Shown: positions 25,117-33,261, counted from the stretch's first letter. The stretch is DNA of 42,919 nucleotides from Oscillospiraceae bacterium (GCA_015066005.1 SVPF01000023.1:1-42919); one strand, 5' to 3'. A program made the numbers and translations. The notes: generated from the letters alone by a model not told the origin.

Positions 25117-26565
25117 TTATTTACTTGATGAAGAAATATCGTTTTCCCCAACAATTGTAACATCATCAAAGGAAAAATCCTGCGAAGCGTTTACTGCGGG
25201 CTGCTTTTTAAAAAACTTTTGAAAAGCCATAATAATTAAGAAAATAACTAAAGTTACAACACAAAGCGCCGCAACAAGCATAGCAATTAAAAGTATTTTT
25301 CCGTTAGTTGAAAGTGAAGCAAAGCGTGTTGCAAAGTTATCCTTTGCGGGTGCATCAACGCTTGGCGCATCTACCAAATGGATGTCGGGATAGCGTTGAA
25401 TGGTGTCTTCTTTACTGTCATAGCGGTAAAGATTAAATTCACCGTTTGCATAGCAGTATACATAAGCAAAATCAGCCATTTGTGAATTAGAATCCATATA
25501 AACCTTTACCGAATAGTTACCGATTTGGGTGTAGGTTGAATAATAATCATCAGGCATTGTTACACCTTTCGGAAAATCAGCAAAAATGTATAGCTTGTTA
25601 TTAAAGCTTTGGTACTTCAGCGCTTCAAAGGTTTCAAGCTCGGCATTGTAGGTATAGGGTGCAATTTCGGTAGTACCGCTTTCACGAAGGTAATAAACGG
25701 TGAAAACATTGTCCTTATCGCGAAGAACAGGCACCTGCTTACCGTTCCATTCACTTGTAGAAGCAGTAAAGCCTTGTAAATATGATGTTTCGGGAATGGT
25801 GGTTACAATTTCATAATCCTTGCCCGAAATTACAGTTTGGTAGGGGTTATCAGGTGTGGGTGTAACGGGCGGTGTATCGGTAGCGCCCTGTTCCCTTCTT
25901 GTTACAACAACTGTATAAATTTTTTGACTTCCGTTTTGCGCAGTAACCGTAACCTTAATTGTATTTGCGCCAACATTAAGATTTGTGGGATTTGTTGAAA
26001 TCGCAACCTTAGCCTTGGCATCACTAAGCTTAGTATAAAGGGTAATTTTGTCGGTTTCATAAGGCACACTAACAGTATAATTAGTGCGTGCAGCGGTGAA
26101 ATTGGGTGACAATGTACCGGTACTTAAGGTTAAAGCAGAAAGGTTTGCGTTTGAAGATAATGCAACATCCTTAATGGTTAAAAATGCACTTGCATCATTA
26201 AAGGTTTTATCAACCAAGTCAATACCTGCATAACCGCATTCTTGAACCTTAATTGCAGCCGAACCAACCTTAAGTGATGTAAAGGTATATTGCTTTGTAA
26301 ACTTAGTTTCACCAGTAGGAGATTCAACCTCGGTAATAACACCTGCTGAACCTGGATAGCTTAGCTTTTCTGAATCGTATACAAGCTTATAACCAACTGC
26401 GTACATTGCAACACCGGGATCAACGGTTACTGTTACGGTAACCTTATCACCAATTGTAATTGTGTTGGAGCTAAATGCAATAGTTGTACCTGCAGCAGAT
26501 GCCGTAAAGGTAAATAGTGAAGCAACAATTAAAATTGAAACAAGAATTGATAAAAATTTTTTCAT
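25117..26565 (-). CDS. Membrane-anchored cohesin-like / cadherin-like surface protein
   Basis: A 482-residue exported protein. It has a signal peptide (1-24, cut near ASAA-GTT) and a cohesin-like beta-sandwich at about 26-132. The pattern TIGDKVTVTVTVDPGVAM then YAVGYKLVYDSEKLSY parallels the cohesin 'VxVxVxxxGxxAFxFxLxYDPxxLE' signature. A cadherin-like beta-sandwich at about 139-223 (LSALTLSTGTLSPNF, TNYTVSVP, YTVVVTRRE) comes next, then a Thr/Pro linker, an unrecognised Tyr-rich domain at 245-400, one transmembrane helix at 424-447 and a short acidic cytoplasmic tail. It follows the dockerin-bearing glucosaminidase by 13 bases in the same operon (AGAGGATG ribosome site), so it is probably the docking partner. 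Domain calls are by eye; cohesin is likely but not proven. Confidence 0.78.
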   Translation of the reverse strand: MKKFLSILVSILIVASLFTFTASAAGTTIAFSSNTITIGDKVTVTVTVDPGVAMYAVGYKLVYDSEKLSYPGSAGVITEVESPTGETKFTKQYTFTSLKVGSAAIKVQECGYAGIDLVDKTFNDASAFLTIKDVALSSNANLSALTLSTGTLSPNFTAARTNYTVSVPYETDKITLYTKLSDAKAKVAISTNPTNLNVGANTIKVTVTAQNGSQKIYTVVVTRREQGATDTPPVTPTPDNPYQTVISGKDYEIVTTIPETSYLQGFTASTSEWNGKQVPVLRDKDNVFTVYYLRESGTTEIAPYTYNAELETFEALKYQSFNNKLYIFADFPKGVTMPDDYYSTYTQIGNYSVKVYMDSNSQMADFAYVYCYANGEFNLYRYDSKEDTIQRYPDIHLVDAPSVDAPAKDNFATRFASLSTNGKILLIAMLVAALCVVTLVIFLIIMAFQKFFKKQPAVNASQDFSFDDVTIVGENDISSSSK

Positions 26566-26578
26566 TATAACATCCTCT

Positions 26579-28690
26579 TTATTGAATTACGATTAGACCT
26601 AAAAGATGCAGTCGAATGGCAGCTAAATCGGAAAGGGTTATAGATGCATCTCCGTTAACATCGGCAGCGGTAAATTTATCGCCTGTAAGTAATGAAAGTT
26701 CAAGTAAATGAATTCGTATAGATGCCAAATCAGAAAGGGTTATTGTACCATCTCCGTTAACATCCCCCTTCTTAACTGTCGGTGCAGGCGGTGGGGTATC
26801 TTCGGGGTCATCCCCATCCTCTCCACCTTCGCCACCGGGGTTATCAGGGTCGGTTGTTGTGCCGCCATCACCGGTTCCCTCACCGTCGCCATCTCCCGGA
26901 GGTGGGGGTGGTGTTGGTTTTTCGGTTGTAATGGTTAGCACACAATCGGCTAGGGCGTTTATATTAATTACATAATCGTTTGTATAACCCGTCGCAGATT
27001 TAACCGTAAGCACAACCCTATTGTCGCCCGCGGTTAAATTAAAGGTCATTTCACTTGTAATTTTTGCGGTTTCGGGAACATTTACATAAATGCTTGTGTC
27101 CTTATCCACCTGTAAGGCATAACTATAGGTATAGCGTGAGAAGGAAGGTGTAAGACCTTCAACCTCAATTGTATTAAAGTAATAATTGTTTTGATTAGCA
27201 TTCTTTGCGGGTGCCACAGTTGCGACTTCAGGTAAAGAATTGTCTTTATAAACAGGAATGCGGAAGGTTAAATAGGTTGTAACATTGCCTGTATAAAGCT
27301 TACGCAAAATAGCCGAGGATGATACCTGATCGGCAACATTTTGCGCATATTGATGATAAATTTTTGAAGGGTTTAAAATATTGTAATTTTTATAAAAATA
27401 AGTGTCCTGATTATAGTACGGTTTACTTGGGCTGCTGTTAACGTAACCATCAGCATATTTTTTGGCACCGCCGATTATCGCGGCCGAACGGGTTGTCCAT
27501 CCTGCGTTATAAGCATACTTCGCGCCGTTCAAAAGCTTATCGGCTTCGGTTGTTCCGTTAACACCAAAATTAAAATAATTATAAACCGTTACAACAACAT
27601 CGTTACCGGTATTTGCATTGTCCGCAACAACGGTGCCTTTTGTAACGTTATATCTTATTCCGTTAGAAAATTTAGAACCGTTTGTGCCCTGCTCTTGAAT
27701 AATTGTAGAAGCTAAAATGTAAGGGTTAACACCCGACTGTCGTGCCGCTTCCATAATAACAAGAGCAAAGTCGCCACCGTAAACCATATCGTTTGCATCA
27801 ACATAGTTGGTTGCCATAAAGCGCCCTTTTAAAAGCTCGCGAACACCAACAATTGACTGGGAAGAAGCGTCATAGCTTTGCTTCATAAAAATGTAAGCAT
27901 CGTTTACATTCAAAAAATTGCGTGGGTCCATATAGTAAGCGATAACCTCACGAGAAGCACCATACCAACGACCGTCAGTAACAGCATATGTATTAGTGTT
28001 CCAGTTAAAAGCACCGCTTGCCATTGAACGCCATGAATAATACTGGTTTTCAACCAGTTTTCTTGGGAAAATGCTTTCAACTGCAATTGCTTCCGAATAG
28101 GTCATAGTAATATTATCAGCCGTAAATATCCAGTTTGGATATTGTTCGTGAAGCGCCTTTAAATAAGGATGGTAATTTTCGGGGAATTCGGCCAATTGCT
28201 CTTCAAAGGTTTTATATACAATTTCCTCTTCTTCATCTTCGCCCGGTGGGGTAATTGTATGGGTTGTAACGGTAATCATATCCTCACGAACATAACCCGT
28301 ATATGTAACGCCGCCTGAAACAAAAGTAATATTATACCAAACATAAGGGACTTTTGTTGAAGGGTTTACATTACCGGCAATATCGTTTTTAGTGCCAAGT
28401 ACTGTAACCGAAGTTCCGTCTGAAATCAAAAATATCTTTTTAACATTGCTGCCCGTTCCTGCATCGGCACGAACATTTACACCTGTTTTATTTGTTCCCG
28501 GTTCGGTTATAACACCAACGGTGATTGTTATGGTTTCGGGTGTTTCGTTTTCTTCGGTATTCTCGCCTGAATTATTTTCATTATTATTTTCATTACCTGC
28601 TTCCCCTTCTGCAAAAACAGAAATTGAAGCAGTGCAAAGGGATAACAACAGCATTATACAAAGCAAAACTGCAACTAATTTTTTAAACAA
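26579..28690 (-). CDS. Secreted SH3b-glucosaminidase with C-terminal dockerin
   Basis: About 703 residues. Signal peptide (1-27); acidic Asn/Glu linker; an SH3b domain at about 56-142 with TGVNVRADAGTGSNV; a long glucosaminidase-like domain at about 165-460 (DPRNFLNVNDAYIFMKQSYD, GVNPYILASTIIQEQG, YNYFNFGV). A cadherin-like sandwich follows at about 505-580, then a Pro/Gly/Asp linker and a type I dockerin at 640-702. The dockerin has two complete calcium loops (D643-V-N-G-D, D677-V-N-G-D). The fold suggests an endo-beta-N-acetylglucosaminidase cutting peptidoglycan. TTG 28690 is the start because GGAGGTG lies eight bases upstream and the signal peptide then begins MFKKLVAVLL. First gene of a two-gene operon with the cohesin protein. 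Confidence 0.88.
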   Translation of the reverse strand: MFKKLVAVLLCIMLLLSLCTASISVFAEGEAGNENNNENNSGENTEENETPETITITVGVITEPGTNKTGVNVRADAGTGSNVKKIFLISDGTSVTVLGTKNDIAGNVNPSTKVPYVWYNITFVSGGVTYTGYVREDMITVTTHTITPPGEDEEEEIVYKTFEEQLAEFPENYHPYLKALHEQYPNWIFTADNITMTYSEAIAVESIFPRKLVENQYYSWRSMASGAFNWNTNTYAVTDGRWYGASREVIAYYMDPRNFLNVNDAYIFMKQSYDASSQSIVGVRELLKGRFMATNYVDANDMVYGGDFALVIMEAARQSGVNPYILASTIIQEQGTNGSKFSNGIRYNVTKGTVVADNANTGNDVVVTVYNYFNFGVNGTTEADKLLNGAKYAYNAGWTTRSAAIIGGAKKYADGYVNSSPSKPYYNQDTYFYKNYNILNPSKIYHQYAQNVADQVSSSAILRKLYTGNVTTYLTFRIPVYKDNSLPEVATVAPAKNANQNNYYFNTIEVEGLTPSFSRYTYSYALQVDKDTSIYVNVPETAKITSEMTFNLTAGDNRVVLTVKSATGYTNDYVININALADCVLTITTEKPTPPPPPGDGDGEGTGDGGTTTDPDNPGGEGGEDGDDPEDTPPPAPTVKKGDVNGDGTITLSDLASIRIHLLELSLLTGDKFTAADVNGDASITLSDLAAIRLHLLGLIVIQ

Positions 28691-28728
28691 AAAACGAACA
28701 CCTCCAAAAAACAAATTTTCACGAATAC

Positions 28729-28757
28729 ATTATATAATAAAACGGCTTTATTGTCAA
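28729..28757 (-). promoter_or_regulatory. Consensus promoter of the glucosaminidase/cohesin operon
   Basis: On the minus strand TTGACA (28752-28757), exactly 17 bases, TATAAT (28729-28734): both hexamers and the spacer match sigma-A consensus perfectly, 38 bases before the TTG start. This is the best promoter in the window and predicts strong vegetative expression. Confidence 0.85.
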
Positions 28758-28857
28758 CGCTTCATAAAAGTTTTACATATTTTTCATATTTACAATTTGT
28801 TTAAAATTTTGTAAATTTTTATTTATTTTTAAGAATTAAAATATACTTGGTGATGCT

Positions 28858-29547
28858 ATGTTTCAGTACATATTTAAGCGGTATGAAAAGAAATATAGGC
28901 TAAATAATGAACAGTTTAATACTATTTTAAATGCAATTAAGCCTTTTACAGTCGCCGATAAATACGGTAAAACAACCGTTAACAGTCTATATTTTGACAC
29001 ACCGCAAAAATTACTTATAAGAACTTCAATTGAAAAGCCCGTTTATAAAGAAAAGCTAAGACTTCGTTGCTATAACCAATGTAGCGAAAACGGTTACACC
29101 TTTACCGAAATTAAAAAGAAATACAAGGGTGTTGTTTATAAGCGGCGTATTATTTCAAGTTACTGTGATGCATATAATTACTTGACTGACAAAGGTGATG
29201 TTATTCCCCCTTCGCAAATTAAAAGCGAAATTGACTATTTTAAAAAGCGATATTCAAATCTTCAGCCTTCAATGTGTATTTTTTATGACCGTTTAGCTTT
29301 TTATGATAAAAATGATAAGAATGTTCGTATTACCTTTGATACAAATATTTTATATAGAGATTACGATTTAGACCTTACAAAAGGTGCATACGGTAATAAA
29401 ATTTTACCCGACGGCAATTACATAATGGAAATTAAAACCTTGGGTGCAATGCCGCTTTGGTTATCGAATATTTTAGATAAAAATAAAATCTACCCCACTT
29501 CGTTTTCGAAATACGGTAATGCCTATTTAAAAACATTAAATTTTTAA
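28858..29547 (+). CDS. VTC-domain (polyphosphate polymerase-like) protein
   Basis: A 229-residue CYTH-superfamily tunnel protein of the VTC type. The conserved basic and acidic tunnel residues are visible: FKRYEKKYRL (7-16), NSLYFDTP, EKLRLRCY, FTEIKKKYKGVVYKRR, CIFYDRLAFYD, ITFDTN, YIMEIKT and FSKYGNAYL. In yeast this fold makes polyphosphate from ATP; the bacterial DUF4956-linked group is annotated as polyphosphate polymerase, but its product is not established. The ribosome site GGTGAT is modest. First gene of a three-gene operon with a DUF4956 membrane protein and a surface lipoprotein. Confidence 0.88.
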   Translation: MFQYIFKRYEKKYRLNNEQFNTILNAIKPFTVADKYGKTTVNSLYFDTPQKLLIRTSIEKPVYKEKLRLRCYNQCSENGYTFTEIKKKYKGVVYKRRIISSYCDAYNYLTDKGDVIPPSQIKSEIDYFKKRYSNLQPSMCIFYDRLAFYDKNDKNVRITFDTNILYRDYDLDLTKGAYGNKILPDGNYIMEIKTLGAMPLWLSNILDKNKIYPTSFSKYGNAYLKTLNF

Positions 29548-29562
29548 GGAGAATGAAAAATT

Positions 29563-30237
29563 ATGGACTTCTTATTTAATTCAATTATAAGCGGTGCAAC
29601 AACACCAAAGTCATTTTTAATTTGCTCGGCTGTATCACTTGTGCTGGGTTGTCTCTTAGCACTCGCACATAGCTATAAAGGCCGCACAACAACAAGCTTT
29701 TCGGTTACTGTTGCGTTAATTCCAATTATCGTTCAAACAATAATAATGCTTGTTAACGGAAACTTGGGAACAGGTATTGCTGTTGCAGGCGCTTTTTCAC
29801 TTGTACGCTTCCGTTCGGTTCCGGGCTCTGCTAAAGAAATTTTATCAATATTTATGGCAATGACTTCGGGACTTGCAACAGGTGTTGGCTATGTGGGAAT
29901 TGCAGCGATATTCACTGTTGCGGCTATAATAATGTCCTTAATTTATGAAAAAATACAGCTTGGTAATATGCAAAAACGATATAAGGAAATGAAAATTACC
30001 ATACCTGAAAGCTTAAACTATACAGAAGCCTTTGATGATATTTTTGAAAAATATGCAGTAAAAACTGCTTTAAAGACCGTAAAAACCACAAATATGGGTT
30101 CACTTTACAAGCTTAATTATGAAATTGAATTCAAAAACGGTGTAAACGAACGCGATTTTATTGATGAGCTTCGCACGCGAAACGGCAATTTGGAAATTAT
30201 GTTAAACTACTGCCCTACCGCCGCACAGGAGTTGTAA
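29563..30237 (+). CDS. DUF4956 membrane protein
   Basis: A 224-residue membrane protein with about four helices in the first 130 residues (FLICSAVSLVLGCLLALA; TVALIPIIVQTIIMLV; IFMAMTSGLATGVGYVGIAA; FTVAAIIMSLIY). The family hallmark GAFSLVRFRSVPGSAKEI lies between helices two and three. The C-terminal roughly 90 residues are a soluble alpha/beta domain. It is the standard neighbour of VTC-domain proteins in Firmicutes and probably forms the membrane part of the same complex. It has AAGGAG upstream, 15 bases after the VTC gene and 4 bases before the lipoprotein gene. Confidence 0.9.
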   Translation: MDFLFNSIISGATTPKSFLICSAVSLVLGCLLALAHSYKGRTTTSFSVTVALIPIIVQTIIMLVNGNLGTGIAVAGAFSLVRFRSVPGSAKEILSIFMAMTSGLATGVGYVGIAAIFTVAAIIMSLIYEKIQLGNMQKRYKEMKITIPESLNYTEAFDDIFEKYAVKTALKTVKTTNMGSLYKLNYEIEFKNGVNERDFIDELRTRNGNLEIMLNYCPTAAQEL

Positions 30238-30241
30238 TTAT

Positions 30242-31990
30242 ATGAAAAAACTAATAACTATATTACTTTGTTTTGCTTTGATTTTTGCCTTTACTGCCTG
30301 CGGCAAGAAACAAAACGGCATAATTAACGAAGCACAGGAAAAAAGCGATGTAAATATTGACAGATTGGATTTAGATTTCACCGATAAGGACCGCGACGCA
30401 AGCTTTGAAAACGGTATTGCTGTGAATGGGCAAAGTACATTTACAATTAAAGACGGTAAAACCTATGTTTTGAGCGGTGAATTCAAACAAATTATTGTAG
30501 ACAGCAGCGCAAACGATAAGCCTAAAATTGTTTTAAATGGCGCTGTAATTGCTTCAAGCGAAGGGCCTGCAATTTATGTTAAGAATGCCGACAAGGTGTT
30601 TATAACCGCCGTTGAGGGAACGAAAAACACATTAAGTGATACGACAAATTACCCATCCGATTATGACAATTCCGATGCGGTAATTTTCAGCAAGGATGAC
30701 CTTACAATTAACGGTAAAGGTGAGCTTTTTATAAACGCTAATTATAAATGCGGTATTGCATCAAAGGATGATTTAGTAATTTGTGATACTGTTTTAACCG
30801 TAAATTCAAAGGGTGCCGCAATAGAGGGTAAGGATTGTGTTAAAATTACTAATGCTAAAATTACAGCAAACGCTGAAACTGACGGAATTAAAGCAACTAA
30901 CGAGGAAACCGAAAACCTTGGTTATGTTTATATACAGTCGGGAGATTTTGTTTTAAATACCACAAAAGATGGCCTGCAGGCCGCTTCTTCCCTTCTTATA
31001 GATAACGGAAGCTTTAATATTACAACAGGTGGCGGGTCAGAAAATTCAAGTGATAAACAGGACGGCAACTGGGGTCATTGGGGCGGTTTTTATGAGAGCA
31101 GTACAACAACCGCTTCCGCAAAGGCTTTAAAGGCCACAAAGCTAATTAAGGTTACTAATGGCAGCTTGGAAATAAATTCATCTGATGATGCTATTCATTC
31201 AAACAGTGACATTGAAATCAATGGTGGCGATTTTAATATATCCTCAGGTGATGACGGTGTGCATGCCGATGATTCACTTATTATAAACGGTGGCAGCTTT
31301 AAAATCAGTAAGTCATACGAAGGAATTGAAGCAACCGTAATAACTGTAAACAATGGTGAAATTGATTTAACAGCAAGTGATGACGGATTTAATGCCGCAG
31401 GCGGTAATGATTCATCTTCAATTGGCGGTCGCCCTGGTCAAAACCCCTTTGAAAGTGATTCTGCCGCTTCAATAAATATAACTGGCGGCACAATTTTAAT
31501 TGATGCGAGCGGCGACGGTATTGATTCAAACGGAAGTGTTAGTATTACAGGCGGTACAACCTATGTTAACGGGCCTACAAACAACGGTAACGGAGCATTT
31601 GACTATGGTTCGAGCGCAACAATTAGTGGCGGCAGTATTATTTTAGTTGGTGCTTCAGGTATGTCGCAGGGCTTTTCAGAAGAATCTTCCCAACCATCAA
31701 TTTATTACAATTTATCAACCGCATACCAAGGTGGTACCAAGGTTGCAATTTGTGATAAAAACGGTAAAGAATTATTTGGCTTTACATCAGCCAAGCAGTT
31801 TAACAGTGTTGTAATTAGCTGTGAAAAATTAGAGCTTGGGAACGATTATATTTTAAAAATAGGAACAAACGAATATAATATCTCTCTGACATCAACTGTT
31901 TTTTCAAACGGAAACTCCCAAGGTGGAATGGGTGGCGGTATGGGTAGACCCGGTGGAATGGGTGGCGGTCGACCGCAAAAACCATGGTAA
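30242..31990 (+). CDS. Beta-helix carbohydrate-binding lipoprotein (Cthe_2159-like)
   Basis: A 582-residue lipoprotein: signal MKKLITILLCFALIFAFTAC with Cys20 as lipid site. The body is made of right-handed beta-helix rungs with repeated Asn/Asp/Gly turns, such as NSSDDAIHSNSDIEINGGDF, ISSGDDGVHADDSLIINGGS and LTASDDGFNAAGG. This pattern is that of the DUF4353/carbohydrate-binding family founded by the cellulose- and pectate-binding Cthe_2159, which also binds calcium. The last 25 residues are Gly/Met/Arg-rich (GGMGGGMGRPGGMGGG). As the third gene of the VTC/DUF4956 operon it likely sits on the outer face of the membrane. The binding role is family-based; the ligand here is unknown. Confidence 0.85.
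   Translation: MKKLITILLCFALIFAFTACGKKQNGIINEAQEKSDVNIDRLDLDFTDKDRDASFENGIAVNGQSTFTIKDGKTYVLSGEFKQIIVDSSANDKPKIVLNGAVIASSEGPAIYVKNADKVFITAVEGTKNTLSDTTNYPSDYDNSDAVIFSKDDLTINGKGELFINANYKCGIASKDDLVICDTVLTVNSKGAAIEGKDCVKITNAKITANAETDGIKATNEETENLGYVYIQSGDFVLNTTKDGLQAASSLLIDNGSFNITTGGGSENSSDKQDGNWGHWGGFYESSTTTASAKALKATKLIKVTNGSLEINSSDDAIHSNSDIEINGGDFNISSGDDGVHADDSLIINGGSFKISKSYEGIEATVITVNNGEIDLTASDDGFNAAGGNDSSSIGGRPGQNPFESDSAASINITGGTILIDASGDGIDSNGSVSITGGTTYVNGPTNNGNGAFDYGSSATISGGSIILVGASGMSQGFSEESSQPSIYYNLSTAYQGGTKVAICDKNGKELFGFTSAKQFNSVVISCEKLELGNDYILKIGTNEYNISLTSTVFSNGNSQGGMGGGMGRPGGMGGGRPQKPW
31922..31969 (+). repeat. Two exact 18-bp repeats, 30-bp period, in the lipoprotein 3' end
   Basis: GGTGGAATGGGTGGCGGT occurs at 31922-31939 and again at 31952-31969, encoding the two GGMGGG units of the tail. 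This is a candidate site for copy-number slippage. Confidence 0.85.
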
Positions 31991-31998
31991 AAAATAAA

Positions 31999-32030
31999 AG
32001 GAGTATGCAACTTGCATACTCCTAATTTTT
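31999..32030. terminator. Bidirectional terminator between the lipoprotein and DUF1015 genes
   Basis: Arms AGGAGTATGCAA and TTGCATACTCCT separated by one base (the innermost pairs open as the loop), flanked by an A-rich run on the left and AATTTTT on the right. The two convergent genes share it. Confidence 0.88.
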
Positions 32031-33213
32031 ATATTTTTCTTGCTTCAACATAAAAGCGTTTATCTGCCGCGTGCCCCATTGAAAAGGTTTTTCGAGGTAA
32101 TGCGCCATCCTGCTTAATTGCATCAAAAAGCTCATTCTTTTGCATACCTTCAAAAATAAAGCCAACTGTATTTTCAGCTTTAGCCAGTGAGTAAACAACA
32201 TCCTCACCGTGAATATAATCGGTTTCGCCCTGTGGGTTTTCATCTAAATATTTTTGAAGGGTTGCAACAGCTAATTTACCTGTTGGTTTAACCGAAATTT
32301 CACGAACTGTATTACCGTAAACGCAGGTGAATTTTTGTGCGTCGTCACCGAAATATTCGCCGCCTGTTTTTTCAATAAAATCATTAACAAGCTTTTCGGG
32401 GTCAATATTGAAAACTACACGGTATATTGGTTCGAACTGAAGTGATTTATCGTGGATATTTACAACCTCAACCAAAGCATATTTTGAAGCCTCGGTTTTG
32501 TTGACTCTATAGCATTCCTTAGCGGTTGCAAGGGAATGATTACCGTCACCAACAGCAAAAAGCATTTTATCCTCACTGTCGGCGGTTAAATTTTCAAGTG
32601 CAGCTTGAATTTTCTCGGCTTCCTCTCCCCTTACTGCATAGCCCTTAATGCTTCCGCTATTTTGCATTAAAGTGAAATCATAAAGCTTTTCAAGGCATTC
32701 ACATTTATTTGCTAACGGTTCAATAACGGTTTCGTTTTTATCATCAATCAAAAGCATAATATGAGGCATTTCAAGCGGTGCGTCGCGGCGAATTTCCACA
32801 CGGGGAGGTATTCTTTCCAATACAGTGGCTTCGGTTGCGCGGATTAGTGCCTTTTCACCCTTTATGTAAGAATAATCCTCCAAATCAATTAGACCAACAA
32901 TACCACGCCTAATTTGCCCGTTTTGAAGGGTTCGTTCAACATACACGAAAGTATCCTCAATTTCGTTAAAAACGCCTTCTGTCAAGTATTTATGCATATT
33001 TTCATTTATTTCACGCACCTTAGCGCTGTTATCCTTAGAAAGATACACTTCGGGCAAAATAATGTTTAGTGCTGAAGGATTTTCACCTACCGATGCTTTA
33101 ACCTGCTTCCAATATTCAGGCTCGGAGGTATATTGGTCGCACGCAACAACCGACCATTTTTCAAAATTTTCCTTTGGTAAAAGTATATTTGCGGGAAAAA
33201 AGTGTTTTTTCAT
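32029..33213 (-). CDS. DUF1015 family protein
   Basis: A 394-residue DUF1015 (COG4198-type) protein. It begins MKKHFFPANILLPKENFEKW, has the conserved VVACDQYTSEPEYW block and contains the family motif MLFAVGDGNHSLATAKECY. It also holds an ERIPPRVEIRRDAPLEMPH segment. These proteins are widespread in Clostridia, often near serC/serA; no biochemical role is established. GAGGTGAC precedes the ATG. Neither ser gene is nearby here. A hairpin separates it from the unknown lipoprotein gene upstream, so transcription probably starts in the short gap, though I see no convincing promoter there. Confidence 0.88.
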   Translation of the reverse strand: MKKHFFPANILLPKENFEKWSVVACDQYTSEPEYWKQVKASVGENPSALNIILPEVYLSKDNSAKVREINENMHKYLTEGVFNEIEDTFVYVERTLQNGQIRRGIVGLIDLEDYSYIKGEKALIRATEATVLERIPPRVEIRRDAPLEMPHIMLLIDDKNETVIEPLANKCECLEKLYDFTLMQNSGSIKGYAVRGEEAEKIQAALENLTADSEDKMLFAVGDGNHSLATAKECYRVNKTEASKYALVEVVNIHDKSLQFEPIYRVVFNIDPEKLVNDFIEKTGGEYFGDDAQKFTCVYGNTVREISVKPTGKLAVATLQKYLDENPQGETDYIHGEDVVYSLAKAENTVGFIFEGMQKNELFDAIKQDGALPRKTFSMGHAADKRFYVEARKI

Positions 33214-33223
33214 TATTTGTCAC

Positions 33224-33257
33224 CTCAAAAATTTTGCTGCCACTTTTGTGACAGCAA
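33224..33257 (-). terminator. Terminator after the unknown lipoprotein gene
   Basis: On the minus strand TTGCTGTCAC pairs with GTGGCAGCAA (one T-G wobble) around AAAA, followed by AATTTTT. Confidence 0.75.
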
Positions 33258-33261
33258 GGTT

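Noticed and set aside
26708-26938. Plus-strand frame of 76 codons opposite the dockerin and linker
   Set aside because: It is a shadow of the repetitive Pro/Gly/Asp linker and calcium-loop coding sequence.
28691-28714. Earlier TTG start (28714) for the glucosaminidase
   Set aside because: That start would place the strong GGAGGTG site inside the coding region; TTG 28690 uses it properly and gives a cleaner signal peptide.
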